NCBI RefSeq assembly: GCF_000699445.3 | Contig: NC_067200.1 | Coordinates: 11,449,450-11,513,449, forward strand | Reading direction: 5' to 3' | DNA length: 64,000 nucleotides | DNA from: Schistosoma haematobium | Lineage: Eukaryota > Platyhelminthes > Trematoda > Strigeidida > Schistosomatidae | Part shown: piece by piece, positions 22,476 through 33,335 of the stretch | Numbering within the stretch: position 1 is the stretch's first letter | Layout: the number at the start of each line of letters is the position of its first letter | The notes under the pieces: generated by a model | The model's input: only the letters and a program-made list of their open reading frames with translations | Told to the model about the DNA's origin: nothing | Database searches by the model: none | Made by a program: the position numbers and the translations under genes

Positions 22476-22649
22476 TTACAATTAAAACAACAATTAGATG
22501 ATTTATCAAAAAATAAGGAAAGATTAGAACATGAATGTGATTCACTACGTAACGAATTAGCGCGTTTAAATCAAAAATCAAAAGTTCTAGAACCAACTAC
22601 TGAAATTTCAAGTGCTTCTGCTCTTCGCGAACAAGCCCTTATAGCTGAA
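22476..22649 (+). CDS. Exon 5 of the coiled-coil gene (unit 1)
   Basis: The acceptor 'TTTTTCCTTTTTCAG' ends at 22475 and the donor GTAAGT begins at 22650; 58 codons, phase 0 at both ends. Coiled coil ('LKQQLDDLSKNKERLEHE', 'LRNELARLNQ') followed by a less helical 'EPTTEISSASA' segment and a helix start at 'LREQALIAE'. An identical copy sits at 39206-39379. Confidence 0.75.
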
Positions 22650-22756
22650 GTAAGTCAGACTAAGTCATGCAGAAATCATTATTTACTAAATGAGTTATTA
22701 TCTAGAATATATTGTTGATTTGAAGAGTATTCAAAGATACTTTTTACTATCAGCAA

Positions 22757-22910
22757 AGATGGATTGCGGCTATCATTTGAGTCCAGGACGCACATTTCAT
22801 CTCATTTCGGACTCGTCAGTTGGATGTACCTGCATCCTAGAGTTGATGTTCACTCCAGCACTCGAACCTAGTACAGAAAGAAACGTGCGTCTCTGATTCC
22901 ACTGTTAACC
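22757..22910 (-). mobile_element. Smα-like hammerhead SINE (unit 1)
   Basis: On the minus strand a B-box-like GGTTCGAGTGC precedes 'ATCCAA-CTGACGA' (core complement 22813-22819), GTCC, GAAA (complement 22795-22798), a small ATG/CGT stem III, and C-CTGGA, which can pair back to form stem I. This is the Smα arrangement: tRNA-like head then hammerhead on the same strand. Stem II is weakened by substitutions. Confidence 0.6.
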
Positions 22911-25073
22911 ACCATCCATCTTTGACCAAAATACTTGTGAGTTAATAGTAATATCGAAGCAATCCGCACAGGATGTACATATGCCAATAAGAGACTGACC
23001 AATTGCAGCCCTGAACATCAATGGGAAGATTCAAAGAAATAATACAAAATGAATTTGTATTTTTACTAGTTTATAATATTTAACGAATCATTTTAACCTA
23101 AAGTGATATGCTGACCCATTGTGGACATGTAACGTGTCTGTGCTCAAATGCTATTTGAGGATCAAGCACATTAGGTGAGGAATTAGAGAGGTGTCAGTCG
23201 AATGAAAGACGTTGATTATGTACTTAGTCAAGATTCTAGTCTATAGTTTGCCGTTTGAATCGAAAGGACCGATTTTAATAAACCCATGGTTTGTGTACAC
23301 TTTATCCAGCTGCCAATTAAAACTGCCTAATTATTTGTCAGTCTTTTCATTTGCATGGCTTGTCGGATTAACACGTAGAAAATTAGTTTAATCAGAGATA
23401 AGATTGAACAGTTAAAGTATTTTATTGATTAGATGTGGCATAATGTTGAAGTACATCAACATCAAAATTATATTTTGGGTACAATATAGAGTTCTCAGCG
23501 CAAAGTCTTTCAACAAGTTCCCTTTTCATATTTCATGGTCGATCCTGACGATAAATATTGAGCGATAGCCAGTTTAGATGTTACCAGTTCAGGAATAGAT
23601 ATCTGAAAAATGTTCATTCTTTCCAATGCATATTACCAGCCATCACGATGTCTTTGATTGTACTTTTTCGTAACTTGTGCAGCAAACGGTTGTTAATTTT
23701 TCATAAACTTGTTTGTCAACAAGTAACCAACAGAAACCGAGGATTACGTTTTATGTTTTGGATATGCTTGAATGCTATTACGAGTTCACTTATTCGCCAA
23801 ACGGAACGAAGGTCACAGATACAGTGACACGATACGCTATTGTAATCCGTTGTCTCCGGCCCTGCTAACTAGATCAAGAAGTCTTGATGTAAAATACGAG
23901 GTCACTAAGCACACACATCAAGCTTATTTATACAATGATAGAAACACCTTTGGGAGAGCCACAAACTAGCATACTAAAGAAATCCGTCAACCAATGACAG
24001 TCAAGGATTTCCGAGTGGGAAATGTAAGCTATAGGTCAACTAAGCGTCTCCTGGCGCGAAAACATGAATTCAAATTTTCAGAATAAAATTACAAAATTAG
24101 GACCTTTTCCAAGTGAGTTCTCGGGATCTAACGTCCTCAATAGTTTTTAAGTGAAAAACATTCACAAAAATATACTGTAAGTATTTTCATTGTGGAGTGA
24201 CATTACCTGGTATAAAATCGGAAACTAGAAACACACTGAGACCGCTTTCTTATTGTGGGCACTAAGCAGAAAGAAAGTCCGTTTAGTGGAATTACAAGAT
24301 ACTTATGCAATGTGTATATTTAGTCTACAGTCTTCCATTCCCATTCTATTGTGTTCTTCAATCCAAGTTGGTTCTGAACTGTCCTCTCTGACTTCTATTC
24401 TGATCTCTAAAGTATTCTGCATATTCTGTGCTTTTTGACCTCCTGGAATTCTTTTCGGCTGTCGACTGTAGCAAATCCACGCATCGTTTCGCCATATACT
24501 ATTTATAAGTAATCTTGTGAGTAGCATGCAGCACCCTAGTGCCCATCGTTCAGCAGCGCCCAACTACTTTAGAAGTAGAAATAGAACATAAAACCTTTAA
24601 ATATCAGTGCAAGCACCTAACATTTGTTTAACTGAGTTAGTGATCCTTGGCCCCGTTGTAAATACCTGTTGGGATCATGAGTACACCCTACTGAGGAACC
24701 ACATATTAGGACACAACAGATATCCAGAGCTTCATGGTTTTCAATTCCTCCTTAACTAATTCCAAATTACGGTCAAAATCATCTAAAAACTAATATACCC
24801 TTTATCAAACATCTTAACCAACGTTTATATTTATGAGTTAAAATGTTTTTAATATTACAGGAATTTTTTTACAAAATTTCGTTCTCATTTCTGATCGGCT
24901 ATTATGTCAACTTGCTTAGTAGCTTATTCAACTAACTAATCAATCAACCATATTGAAGAAAAACAGTATACAATAAGCATAGATTTCTATTAGAAGGAAT
25001 AGACCAATATAATCCAAAACATATTTTTACTGAATATTTACTAAAATCTTAACTTTCTATCATTATTTTTTAG
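22911..25073. other. Intron 5 remainder (unit 1); no gene recognised
   Basis: AT-rich sequence. Short blocks at 23860-24060 and 24600-24740 are slightly GC-richer and may be decayed repeats. Open frames at 23558, 24253 and 24303 are without splice or domain support. Confidence 0.4.
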
Positions 25074-25295
25074 ATCATTCGTTTACGTCGGGATTTAAAT
25101 CGTTTACAAGAAGCTTCAGAATCAAGAATTCGGTGTTTGAAAAACAGACTACAAGCAATTAGTGAGGAAGCATTTAAACGACATACATTAGAATTGAAAG
25201 TATCACAATTGCATACTGCTGCATTAAAGTATGCAAATGAATTTGACCAACTTATATCTTCAAACAAACCACATAATTATATTAGTGAGGACAAA
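25074..25295 (+). CDS. Exon 6 of the coiled-coil gene (unit 1)
   Basis: The acceptor 'ATCATTATTTTTTAG' ends at 25073 and the donor GTAAGA begins at 25296; 74 codons, phase 0 at both ends. The first 58 residues are strongly helical and charged ('IIRLRRDLNRLQEASESR', 'NRLQAISEEAFKRHTLELK'), the end is not ('SSNKPHNYISEDK'). The unit 2 copy reads GEEAF instead of SEEAF. Confidence 0.75.
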
Positions 25296-25552
25296 GTAAG
25301 AAATACTGGTTTACTTCCTATCAATCATATCATTTTCGACATCTTTGACATATTATTAAGATATGTTAAATGTTGAGTAAGAATACTTTTGTATGAAGCA
25401 TTAGTGGAATACTTACCAACAAGTGTGTTCCTTCTATTTATACGGATGAATATAAAATCTGAATAATATATTCATTAGTAGCCTTAAATTTGAATTTCGT
25501 CTGAAAGTATCATTTACTGTACAGTTTTGGTCATTAACACTAATCTTAGAGT
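25296..25552. other. Intron 6 start up to the LTR element
   Basis: Short AT-rich intron sequence; nothing recognised besides the GAGT target site at its end. Confidence 0.4.
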
Positions 25553-25972
25553 TGTTGGGGCCGATATATCCCCAAACTCATATTTTGTAATTTTATCATA
25601 TCGATTAAATTATCGATCAAATGTTTAAATATTTGAATGGCAGTCAGTTGATGGACTTATCGATTAAATTTTTAAACATAGCAGACCATTGATGACTCAT
25701 TGATTATTGTTTAAAAATTTCCTATGACAAAATCGATATATATTTGTATAAATACGCTTGACTTGTATGCTTGATCTGATCTGCCTGACCTGGCTTGGTA
25801 TCTGCTGTTGTTTGTAGAATACACTTTCTACGCCTTACCAAAACTTCTTGATCGAGTTAGCTGAGTCGAAGACAACGGACCAGAATAGTCTATTGAGTCT
25901 CTGAATCCTGAGCCTTCGTTCCGTTCCGAATAAGTCGAATCGGTAGTATCCTCAAGGTTAACGAACCTAACA
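25553..25972 (+). repeat. 5' LTR of copy A
   Basis: 420 bp, TG...CA ends. It holds repeated ATCGATTAAAT motifs in the putative U3 and a TATAAATA box at 25747-25754. Confidence 0.9.
25747..25754 (+). promoter_or_regulatory. Putative LTR TATA box
   Basis: TATAAATA about 195 bp into the LTR, the expected position of a U3 promoter. The same box occurs in all LTR copies (28955, 42479, 45687 and 48895 region). Confidence 0.5.
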
Positions 25973-25975
25973 ATT

Positions 25976-25987
25976 TGGCGACGGTGG
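25976..25987 (+). promoter_or_regulatory. Putative primer-binding site
   Basis: TGGCGACGGTGG starts three bases after the LTR end, where a tRNA primer site is expected. The first eight bases could pair with the 3' end of a serine-type tRNA ending ...CGTCGCCA; the tRNA assignment is from memory. Confidence 0.5.
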
Positions 25988-25997
25988 TTTTGGAAAC

Positions 25998-26947
25998 ATG
26001 GATCCTTCTAAACTTGAATTATTACTCGAGCAGCAGATGAAACTTATTCAGATGTTAGCAGATGCAAAGCTAAGTCTAATACTCAACCAAGCAGTTCTAA
26101 TCCTACTACTACTGCACCATCAGTTGATGGTATCGCTAACAGTATCTCCGAGTTTCATTACGATCCAGAATCCAATGTTACGTTTGATATGTGGTTTCGA
26201 CGTTACGAAGACTTATTCAAATTCGACTTTGCTAATCAGGATGATGCTTGGAAGGTCCGCTTGCTGCTTCGAAAGTTGGGCCCTAATGAACTAGACAGGT
26301 ATTGCAACCTAATTCTGCCTCTAAACCCATGCGATCGCTCATTTTCGGACACTGTACAGTCATTGTGCCAACAATTCGGAGACAACTCCTCACTATTCAA
26401 TGCGCGTTATCGATGTTTGAAGCTCACGATGAACGAAGACGCTGATTTTCTCACACATGTGGGTATCGTTAACCGAGAATGTGAACGCTTCCGGTTGAAG
26501 TCGCTTACTGAAGACCAATTTAAAGCCGTCATTCTCATCTGCAGCCTTCAATTGCAGAAGTTCAGTGACATTAGAACACGTTTGCTAAGTCGATTGGATC
26601 AAGATCCAAAACTAACCCTTAATGATATTGCAGACGAATATCAACGCCTAATCAATCTACAACGTGACACGACGATGGTCCAGCGTGGTGGTTCAGATCG
26701 TACCGAAGTTCATGTAGTCCAACAACCACGCAACTCGCATAAATCTGCCCCAGAAACATCTAGTTCAGGTCGACAGACAAAACAAATCCTCCTGCCCCAT
26801 GCTGGCACTACGGTGCATGGCATTTTGTTCGATACTGTCCATATAAGCAACATCGGTGCAGGAAATGTAATGCGGTGGGTCATAAAGATGGTTTTTGTCG
26901 AAAAAGAAGCCAAGCAACTCCAAAGGTACCAGAAAGCCTACGCCTAG
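25998..26947 (+). pseudogene. Gag of copy A (two frameshifts)
   Basis: It starts at ATG 25998 (MDPSKLELLLEQQ). One base is missing near codon 25 relative to the intact copy at 45938 (AAGCTAAG- versus AAGCTAACG), and the main Gag body resumes at 26189. The body shows the Gypsy-type capsid pattern ('WFRRYEDLFKFD', 'DDAWKVRLLLRKLGP', 'SLCQQFGDNSSLF'). A second indel near 26780, a run of four instead of five A, throws the zinc-knuckle region out of frame. So no full-length Gag can be made from this copy by plain translation. Confidence 0.85.
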
Positions 26948-28748
26948 ATCCAACACGAATTCGTTGAGTCTAATAGCAAGCTGTGAGAACTCAACCCCAG
27001 TTGAGAGGAAATTTATTACCCTTAATATTAATGGGCACCCGTTTAGATCGCAAATAAACACTGCATCTGATGTGACAATTCTCTCACGAAAATATTGGAT
27101 CAGAATGGGAAGACCACGCCTGGTTCCAACAACACAAAAACCTCGAACTGCATGCGGTAATTACCTACGTTTGTTGAGACAACTAGATTGTAAAGTGTCT
27201 TTTCACGATTCGACGTTTACCGGTGTATGTTACATTACACCAGCTGATCTTAATCTACTTGGATTAGACTGGTTTGACCGGCTATGTTTAGCTGACGTTC
27301 CTTTAAGCACCGTATGCCATCTGATGAAACAATCTCATGAACCTGAAACATATTCGAAAGAACTACTGACGGAGTTTTCAGCCAGCGAACACCATACGGC
27401 CGGCGAAGATGCAGTTATTACCTCCCTGATGACAGAGGACTACGCACAGTGTTACCTGACAACCGCTATTCGTGCTTTGCCAGTCTCAGCAGCTGAAATA
27501 CAATCTGCATCCAAGAACGACTCCATCATAAAGAAAGCGATGAAGTACGTCACCAATGGCTGGCCGCCAAGTGGGCTCGATGGTGACTTGAAGCAGCTTT
27601 ACCACCGTCGGGACTCATTATGTGTCGTTAACGAATGCTTGATGTTTGGAGATAGAGTAGTGGTGCCAGAGTCCTTAAGATCAAGGGTGCTTAAGCAATT
27701 CCACACTGGTCATCCTGGTATAAAACGAATGAAATCCATCGCCAGAAGCTATGCTTATTGGCCCCTCATGGACCAACATATTCTGGATTTAGTAAGCAAG
27801 TGCACAAAATGTCAGCAAGCAGCTAAGTGTAACGCGAAAATACTACCAGTCCCATGGCCACAGCCTGAGTATCCCTGGTCCAGGATACATGTCGATTTCG
27901 CAGGCCCAATTAATGGAATCACCTATCTGGCCGTTGTTGACGCCTTTTCGAAATGGCCAGAAATCGTTCCCGTCATGCCACCAATGACAACCCAAACGAC
28001 GCAACTTTTGACAGAGATGTTCTCTCGCAACGGATTACCGGATATAATCGTTTCCGATAATGGTTCGCAATTCACCTCAAGTCAATTTCAAGAATTTTGC
28101 AAACGCCTATCTATCAAGCATTTCCGCTCTCCACCGTACCACCCACAGTCAAATGACCAGGTAGAAAGATTTGTGGATACATTCAAGAGAGCTCTAATGA
28201 AGTCGAAAGGGGAGGGGACGCCAGTAGAAACACTGCGGAATTTCTTGTTTGTTTACCGAACAACACCTAGTGATATGCTACCACAGCAGAAGTCCCCGGC
28301 AGAGATCCTGATGGGAAGGAAATTGAGGACGATCCATAGTCTGATATGTCCAAGAATCACACCACCACCATCTCAGACCAAATCTCAGAAGCTTCCGGTG
28401 TACGAGGTTGGATGCCCTGTGTTCGCTCGAGACTACAGAGCAAATCATGGTCCTTGGGTCGAAGCACATGTGGTTGGAAGACTAGACCAAGTTATGTACG
28501 AGGTAAAGGTGGGAAGAGACACGGGGACCAGACACCGAAATCAACTACGGAAGCGGATAGCCTCGGACCGCCCATCAAAAGGAGAAAATCTTCCCCTCGA
28601 CATCTTGCTTGATACCTTCAACTTACCACCAGCCCCACCACGAGAAGAAGCTCAACAACAAGCTGAGCCTCGTCCCAGAAGGTGGCCTCTCCGTCAGCAG
28701 CGAACTACAGTCAAGATACAAGTCGACCCCAGAAAAGCACGCTATTAA
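26895..28748 (+). CDS. Pol-like ORF of copy A: protease remnant plus integrase, RT/RNase H absent
   Basis: 617 codons. Residues about 40-145 are a retropepsin-like domain ('ITLNINGHPFRSQINTASDV', 'LNLLGLDWFDRL') with the active-site triad DTA/DTG replaced by NTA at residues 55-57. Related Gypsy polyproteins then have about 2 kb of reverse transcriptase and RNase H; here the frame passes straight through residues about 145-170 into the pre-integrase region ('ALPVSAAEIQSASKND'). Integrase is complete: zinc finger H270, H273, C303, C306; catalytic D334, D388 and E424 with the second and third 35 residues apart; then a GPWVEAHVV chromatin-side domain. The start codon shown is nominal; expression probably depends on Gag-Pol frameshifting. 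Confidence 0.85.
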   Translation: MSKKKPSNSKGTRKPTPRSNTNSLSLIASCENSTPVERKFITLNINGHPFRSQINTASDVTILSRKYWIRMGRPRLVPTTQKPRTACGNYLRLLRQLDCKVSFHDSTFTGVCYITPADLNLLGLDWFDRLCLADVPLSTVCHLMKQSHEPETYSKELLTEFSASEHHTAGEDAVITSLMTEDYAQCYLTTAIRALPVSAAEIQSASKNDSIIKKAMKYVTNGWPPSGLDGDLKQLYHRRDSLCVVNECLMFGDRVVVPESLRSRVLKQFHTGHPGIKRMKSIARSYAYWPLMDQHILDLVSKCTKCQQAAKCNAKILPVPWPQPEYPWSRIHVDFAGPINGITYLAVVDAFSKWPEIVPVMPPMTTQTTQLLTEMFSRNGLPDIIVSDNGSQFTSSQFQEFCKRLSIKHFRSPPYHPQSNDQVERFVDTFKRALMKSKGEGTPVETLRNFLFVYRTTPSDMLPQQKSPAEILMGRKLRTIHSLICPRITPPPSQTKSQKLPVYEVGCPVFARDYRANHGPWVEAHVVGRLDQVMYEVKVGRDTGTRHRNQLRKRIASDRPSKGENLPLDILLDTFNLPPAPPREEAQQQAEPRPRRWPLRQQRTTVKIQVDPRKARY

Positions 28749-28760
28749 AAAGGGGAGGAG
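28747..28760 (+). promoter_or_regulatory. Polypurine tract of copy A
   Basis: AAAAAGGGGAGGAG lies immediately before the 3' LTR, the standard plus-strand primer position. Copies in unit 2 have one A fewer. Confidence 0.8.
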
Positions 28761-29180
28761 TGTTGGGGCAGATATATCCCCAAACTCATATTTTGTAATT
28801 TTATCATATCGATTAAATTATCGATCAAATGTTTAAATATTTGAATGGCAGTCAGTTGATGGACTTATCGATTAAATTTTTAAACATAGCAGACCATTGA
28901 TGACTCATTGATTATTGTTTAAAAATTTCCTATGACAAAATCGATATATATTTGTATAAATACGCTTGACTTGTATGCTTGATCTGATCTGCCTGACCTG
29001 GCTTGGTATCTGCTGTTGTTTGTAGAATACACTTTCTACGCCTTACCAAAACTTCTTGATCGAGTTAGCTGAGTCGAAGACAACGGACCAGAATAGTCTA
29101 TTGAGTCTCTGAATCCTGAGCCTTCGTTCCGTTCCGAATAAGTCGAATCGGTAGTATCCTCAAGGTTAACGAACCTAACA
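28761..29180 (+). repeat. 3' LTR of copy A
   Basis: 420 bp, near-identical to the 5' LTR, followed by the GAGT target duplication. Confidence 0.9.
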
Positions 29181-29492
29181 GAGTACAATTACCCAAATTA
29201 CGAATTAGAATGAGTATGGGATTCAAGTTGTTTGTTCAGCACCATCGTTTAATTCAACTTTTTGGATGGGAAACACTTTGATTGTTTTGTATCAAGAAAG
29301 TTGAATAGTTTTAATCCGTTTTCGAATATTCGTTATCGCTATTATATTGATTGTCACAAGCAGTGTAATCCCGGATCTATTCTATGTAGAATATAGCTAT
29401 ATTTCAGTGTTGGTGTTCATAATGAGATTAAAACCCAGCACACTTATCTCATTCAGAAGCAATATAATACTGAGACACTGAATTCAGATAGT

Positions 29493-29595
29493 TGTGACGT
29501 GCGGTATCCGAAATTCGATACTGATACACGTATGCTACGTACTGACCCCCCAACTCACTACTTGGGTGAGAACGCGTATTGGACTACCGTTTACA
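29493..29595 (+). repeat. LTR-start fragment of the second LTR family (unit 1)
   Basis: 'TGTGACGTGCGGTATCCG' and the following 'ACTGATACACGTATGCTACG' match the beginning of the fragment at 20713. Only about 100 bp is present. Confidence 0.5.
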
Positions 29596-30411
29596 TATAT
29601 ACCACTCTATCCTTAGGAAATTAACCCATTTACGTCAATGAAATGCAATTGAAATGAACTTCTGATTGTCATCAATTGACCTTTTGCTACTTCTGATTTG
29701 CTCTTCATATCACTATCAACTTGTTCGATGATTATATAATTATCTTTTAGGATTTGTATTTTTTGTTGACTTTAGAGCCGTGTACAGTTTATTCTATCGT
29801 TTAAAAATGATCAACCTTGTAGATTCTCACATTTTTTACCCTAACAGTTAGAACAACAAAACTCATTACGCTTTGTTCATTGCAGAAATAGTATGATCAT
29901 TGGTAAGAAAATTAATTTTTCCATGATACCGTGCATCTATCATAATACTTCAAGACTTCTCATAGACCGGTAATAGCCGAAATTCAAGCTTTGATGACTT
30001 TCTTTTGAGTTTTAGATATAAATTTGAATTTATCTTAATGCAGTATACAAAACTCACATTTTTAATCATGCCATTAACATGAAACTTAATAACAAGTTAT
30101 TAGATGAAATGGGTCTGTTTCATTCAATGAATCTTGTTAATTTTGCTCTGTTGTAATTCTTCAAGTGATTAACCAACTGAATAAAAACAACCATAATTAT
30201 AGTTAATCGTCGCAGAAATACAACCTACTCATTTTTATTTCTTAAACGTTTTAATGTTACTAAATTTCCCTCTTGTTTAAATCTCGGCTCAATTTTGATG
30301 AACGACTTTTTTAAGTGTAGCTAAACTTATCACGTATCCATTATTTATATAAACGGAAAATTTTAACATTTATATTACGTTTAATTTGTTTCTATTTCTC
30401 TTTCGTTTTAG
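29596..30411. other. Intron 6, 3' part (unit 1); nothing recognised
   Basis: AT-rich intron ending in the pyrimidine tract and acceptor of exon 7. Confidence 0.45.
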
Positions 30412-30549
30412 ACAAAATGTAAGGAGGCCCATCTTTTCCCTCTACCACCAATAGCATTGCCAATATCGAATAAAGTTCCTCATCAAAATACAGTCGAATT
30501 AGGAAATTCATTGAGGTCAACGCTATCTTCGATTGTACACACCAATTAG
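30412..30549 (+). CDS. Exon 7, terminal coding exon of the coiled-coil gene (unit 1)
   Basis: The acceptor 'CTCTTTCGTTTTAG' ends at 30411; 45 codons then TAG at 30547-30549, continuing in phase 0 from exon 6. The peptide starts TKCKEAHLFPLPPIALP and is non-helical, a plausible disordered tail. With exons 1-6 it gives about 554 residues from the ATG at 5237. An identical copy lies at 50344-50481. Confidence 0.7.
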   Translation, partial: TKCKEAHLFPLPPIALPISNKVPHQNTVELGNSLRSTLSSIVHTN

Positions 30550-31984
30550 TTCATCTTTATACTTATTCATATAAATTGATATTCTACTTATATTATATTA
30601 GAGTAGTATAACTTTATTTGCTGATTTTGAGTGGCGATTGTATATCCACTTGAACTGACAGTACTTTCTGTGTAAAAAGCCGAATCATTCCAATAAATCA
30701 ATAATTTAAAGTATTGTCTGTGTGAGTAGGTTTATCTGATCTATATTCAATTCATTTGTCCTTTTTTATATTATAGATTTTATTGTAGCTCCCTAGAATA
30801 TGACAAACGTAGACTTCAGTTTATTTTGAATGTCTCAACACTGATTGTCGATTTACCAAGATTTTTACATATACATGGCTTAATTAGCACCAGAATATGT
30901 GTATAAATAGGGAAAAATTGTGCCGTTTTCATACTATATTAACATGAGCATCTAAAGACAATATCTTCAGTTCTAATAATTTACTGTCCATAACAAAGTA
31001 TGGAAGCTCATAAAAAATCACAATACTAAATCTACTGAGGGATTTGAACCAATGAACAAAGTCAAAATTTCAGCCTTCATGTCTTGATTCTGAATCGAAA
31101 TGAAAAATATATATATACCGATGGATTCAGTACAGTAATTACAACTCCCTATTCATTTCTCAGTCTCTTTATTCCGCTAGTTCTAATGTTGAAATTGTTC
31201 GTTCATGTACTCTAAACGGGTCGAAACTAATCACATTGCGCATGGTAAAGGGCGGCCTGCTTGAGCATCTGGGCTACCTGTTCCTGCCATCTAGATATTC
31301 CAACAAGTTATCTATTTTTGTTTGTTTTAATAATATCATTATGTTTATTAATCGCATAACCTATTCTGCTGCGTTTCTGAAAAGTGTACAACCTTTCGTT
31401 GTCAAAGTTACAAAAACTCAATAAGAGACAATGTGGTTGCTGGTAATTATACAACGAAAAGAATGCACATTATTCAGATGTTCATTTAGTGAACTGTTAA
31501 CATCTAACTGGCGATCATTCAATATTTATCACCAGGACCAACCAAGAAGAAAGAAACGAAAACTTGTTGAAATACTTTACGCTGAGAATTCTATATTGTA
31601 CCAAAAATATAATATTGAATAAAGCTAATGATAATAACAATAATAATAGTAATAATAATAATTATTATTATGAGTATTGAGTTTTGTGGATTGTAACAAC
31701 ATATAGTATCAATTAAATTGAAAAGACCAATGTGAATATCTTAATCCTATAAATAGTTAGCCACTTTCAAAATAACTCAATTATAACATTGAACAGAATG
31801 AATCTGAATCCGACTAATAGTATTAACCTTCTTAACACAGTAAATATATCTTAGTGACAACTAAAAAAGATATAAGTTCATATATTTCTAGCCATTAACT
31901 TTAAATACTTAACCTTGTACTCACTACATAAAACTTAGACAAACTGATAAAAGCCACTAGCAAAGATTGATAATGAATTTTAAC
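30550..31984. other. Downstream of exon 7 (unit 1): 3' UTR and spacer
   Basis: Holds the 3' UTR and a short ATT/AAT microsatellite at about 31627-31672. A GC-richer block at 31210-31300 is unexplained. Open frames at 31236 and 31431 have no domain or splice support. Confidence 0.4.
30692..30697 (+). other. Candidate polyadenylation signal (unit 1)
   Basis: AATAAA 143 nt after the stop of exon 7; the unit 2 equivalent is at 50624-50629. Confidence 0.45.
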
Positions 31985-32357
31985 AGTTGACATCATTAGT
32001 CAATCGAAGCTAGACCATCATGGAAAACCTGGAAGCACTGGACGGCCGTTTCTTCATACTGTTGGACTCCTCAACAGTGCGCATCCATGATCCTGCCTCG
32101 TGAGATTCAATTGACTCATGAATTCAACTATTAAGAATTACTATGGTATCCACAAAATCCCTCTCTGATTATATTCATTATTTTCTGTTAAGGCGTCTTT
32201 TAGTATTCTTACTTTTTGTTCTATCATCAGAGGATGTTATTAGTTTGAGAATAAGGCTGGGTTTAGTGTGACATTTTGTTAGTCGCTTACTTACTCATTG
32301 TTAAAAAGGAATCCCACTACATATTATGATCAGTCAGTACCTGACGGTTACAGCTGT
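31985..32357 (-). repeat. Dispersed repeat with hammerhead SINE 3' part; PLE empty site (unit 1)
   Basis: It matches 8409-8598 joined to 11327-11525. The PLE target 'TATATTCATTAT' occurs once, near 32170-32182, uninterrupted. The hammerhead core here reads TTGAGGA on the minus strand (C3 lost), so it should be inactive. Confidence 0.65.
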
Positions 32358-32359
32358 GG

Positions 32360-32645
32360 GGTAAGTACGGGACTCCCCAGCAGTGCGCATCCACGACCCG
32401 CCCCGCGGGACTCGAACCCTAGACCTATCAGTCCCGCGCCAGGTGCTTAACCAACTAGGCCACGGAGCTGGCATCCGACGGTGTTAATGTCTAACTTCAA
32501 CTAATCCACGAAATTGAGCGACACATCCACCATTGGCATCAGTGAGTTACTACCTCACAACTGACCCGGTTGAACTCCACTGGTCACTGCTTCTCACTAG
32601 AACGTCAAGATATATCTCTTGAAGCCTGTCACTAGTGAGTATAGG
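32360..32645 (-). mobile_element. tRNA-derived SINE (unit 1)
   Basis: The minus strand has an A-box 'TGGCCTAGTTGG' and a B-box 'GGTTCGAGTCC' with tRNA-like spacing, followed by the start of the hammerhead region (CTGGGGA), where it is truncated. The upstream SINE body ('GACATTAACACCGTCGGATG' sense) matches 59540-59710. The good B-box does not make it a tRNA gene: the cloverleaf arms do not close. Confidence 0.65.
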
Positions 32646-33322
32646 TTGATAAGTATCAGATAGTAGTGAGGTAGACAGTGCTTATCTGTAGAATAATTAA
32701 CGATGTAACCATAATCTAATTCAAGGATGAATAATTAAGCACTAACCAGAGTCAATAACAACTATGAAATCCATACTTAATGCAACAGTACAAATAAATA
32801 GAGAAATAAAATCAAGTTCAATGATCTAGATTTACTTAAATTTAAAAAAACGCCTTCACCATACTTTATTAACGCTTATTGGCCAAACGGTATCATATTT
32901 TTAATTAAGTAGAACACAAATTTACATTTATCATTTTGTTTAGTATAAATAAGTTAATTTCTTAATTAGACTTTATCCAGAAACAGCTCTATATAGTATG
33001 ATTTAGTATTGTATTAAAGTAACAAAAGAAGCTATTTATACTATTTATGCTACAATACATCTTGAAATGGATTCTAAAAGAAACAACAATCCAAGATAAA
33101 TATAGAGTAGTTCATTAAAGAAAGAAAAATATACTACTGCTGAGTAGTTCATTATTTTACACCAAATTATCGAGCTTTGAAATTCTTGATTGATCTTAAA
33201 GTTCATCGGACTATATAGGATATACTTGAAAAGTAAAGTTTTCATTTGTATCCTCTTGTATTTTTATTCTAGAAATTTCATGCTCAAGGTATGGTATCTA
33301 TGTAATGCATGAATAGTTTGTT
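32646..33322. other. Spacer (unit 1); nothing recognised
   Basis: AT-rich sequence. A minus-strand open frame at 33045-33245 is without support. Confidence 0.4.
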
Positions 33323-33335
33323 ACTTGGTAGTGTA

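Larger units (their letters stand above)
25553..29180 (+). mobile_element. RT-less Ty3/Gypsy-type LTR retrotransposon, copy A (3628 bp)
   Basis: The two 420-bp LTRs (25553-25972 and 28761-29180) begin TGTTGG and end CTAACA, and are nearly identical (one difference noticed at GGGGC[C/A]GATA). The insertion is flanked by GAGT at 25549-25552 and 29181-29184. The 2788-bp interior encodes Gag and a protease-like/integrase protein but no reverse transcriptase or RNase H. It lies in intron 6 of the coiled-coil gene, sense orientation. The missing enzymes must have been supplied in trans for it to move. Confidence 0.9.

Noticed and set aside
23558..24563. Several 60-90-codon frames in intron 5
   Set aside because: Not bounded by splice sites, no recognisable domain; their conservation between units only reflects the recent duplication.
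31236..31622. Two overlapping open frames downstream of exon 7 (and copies at 51169-51556)
   Set aside because: No splice context, no domain; a one-base insertion in unit 2 changes one of the frames, which would not be tolerated in a real exon.
32372..32465. A functional tRNA gene on the minus strand
   Set aside because: A-box and B-box are good, but acceptor and other arms do not close and the sequence continues into a SINE body shared with other loci.
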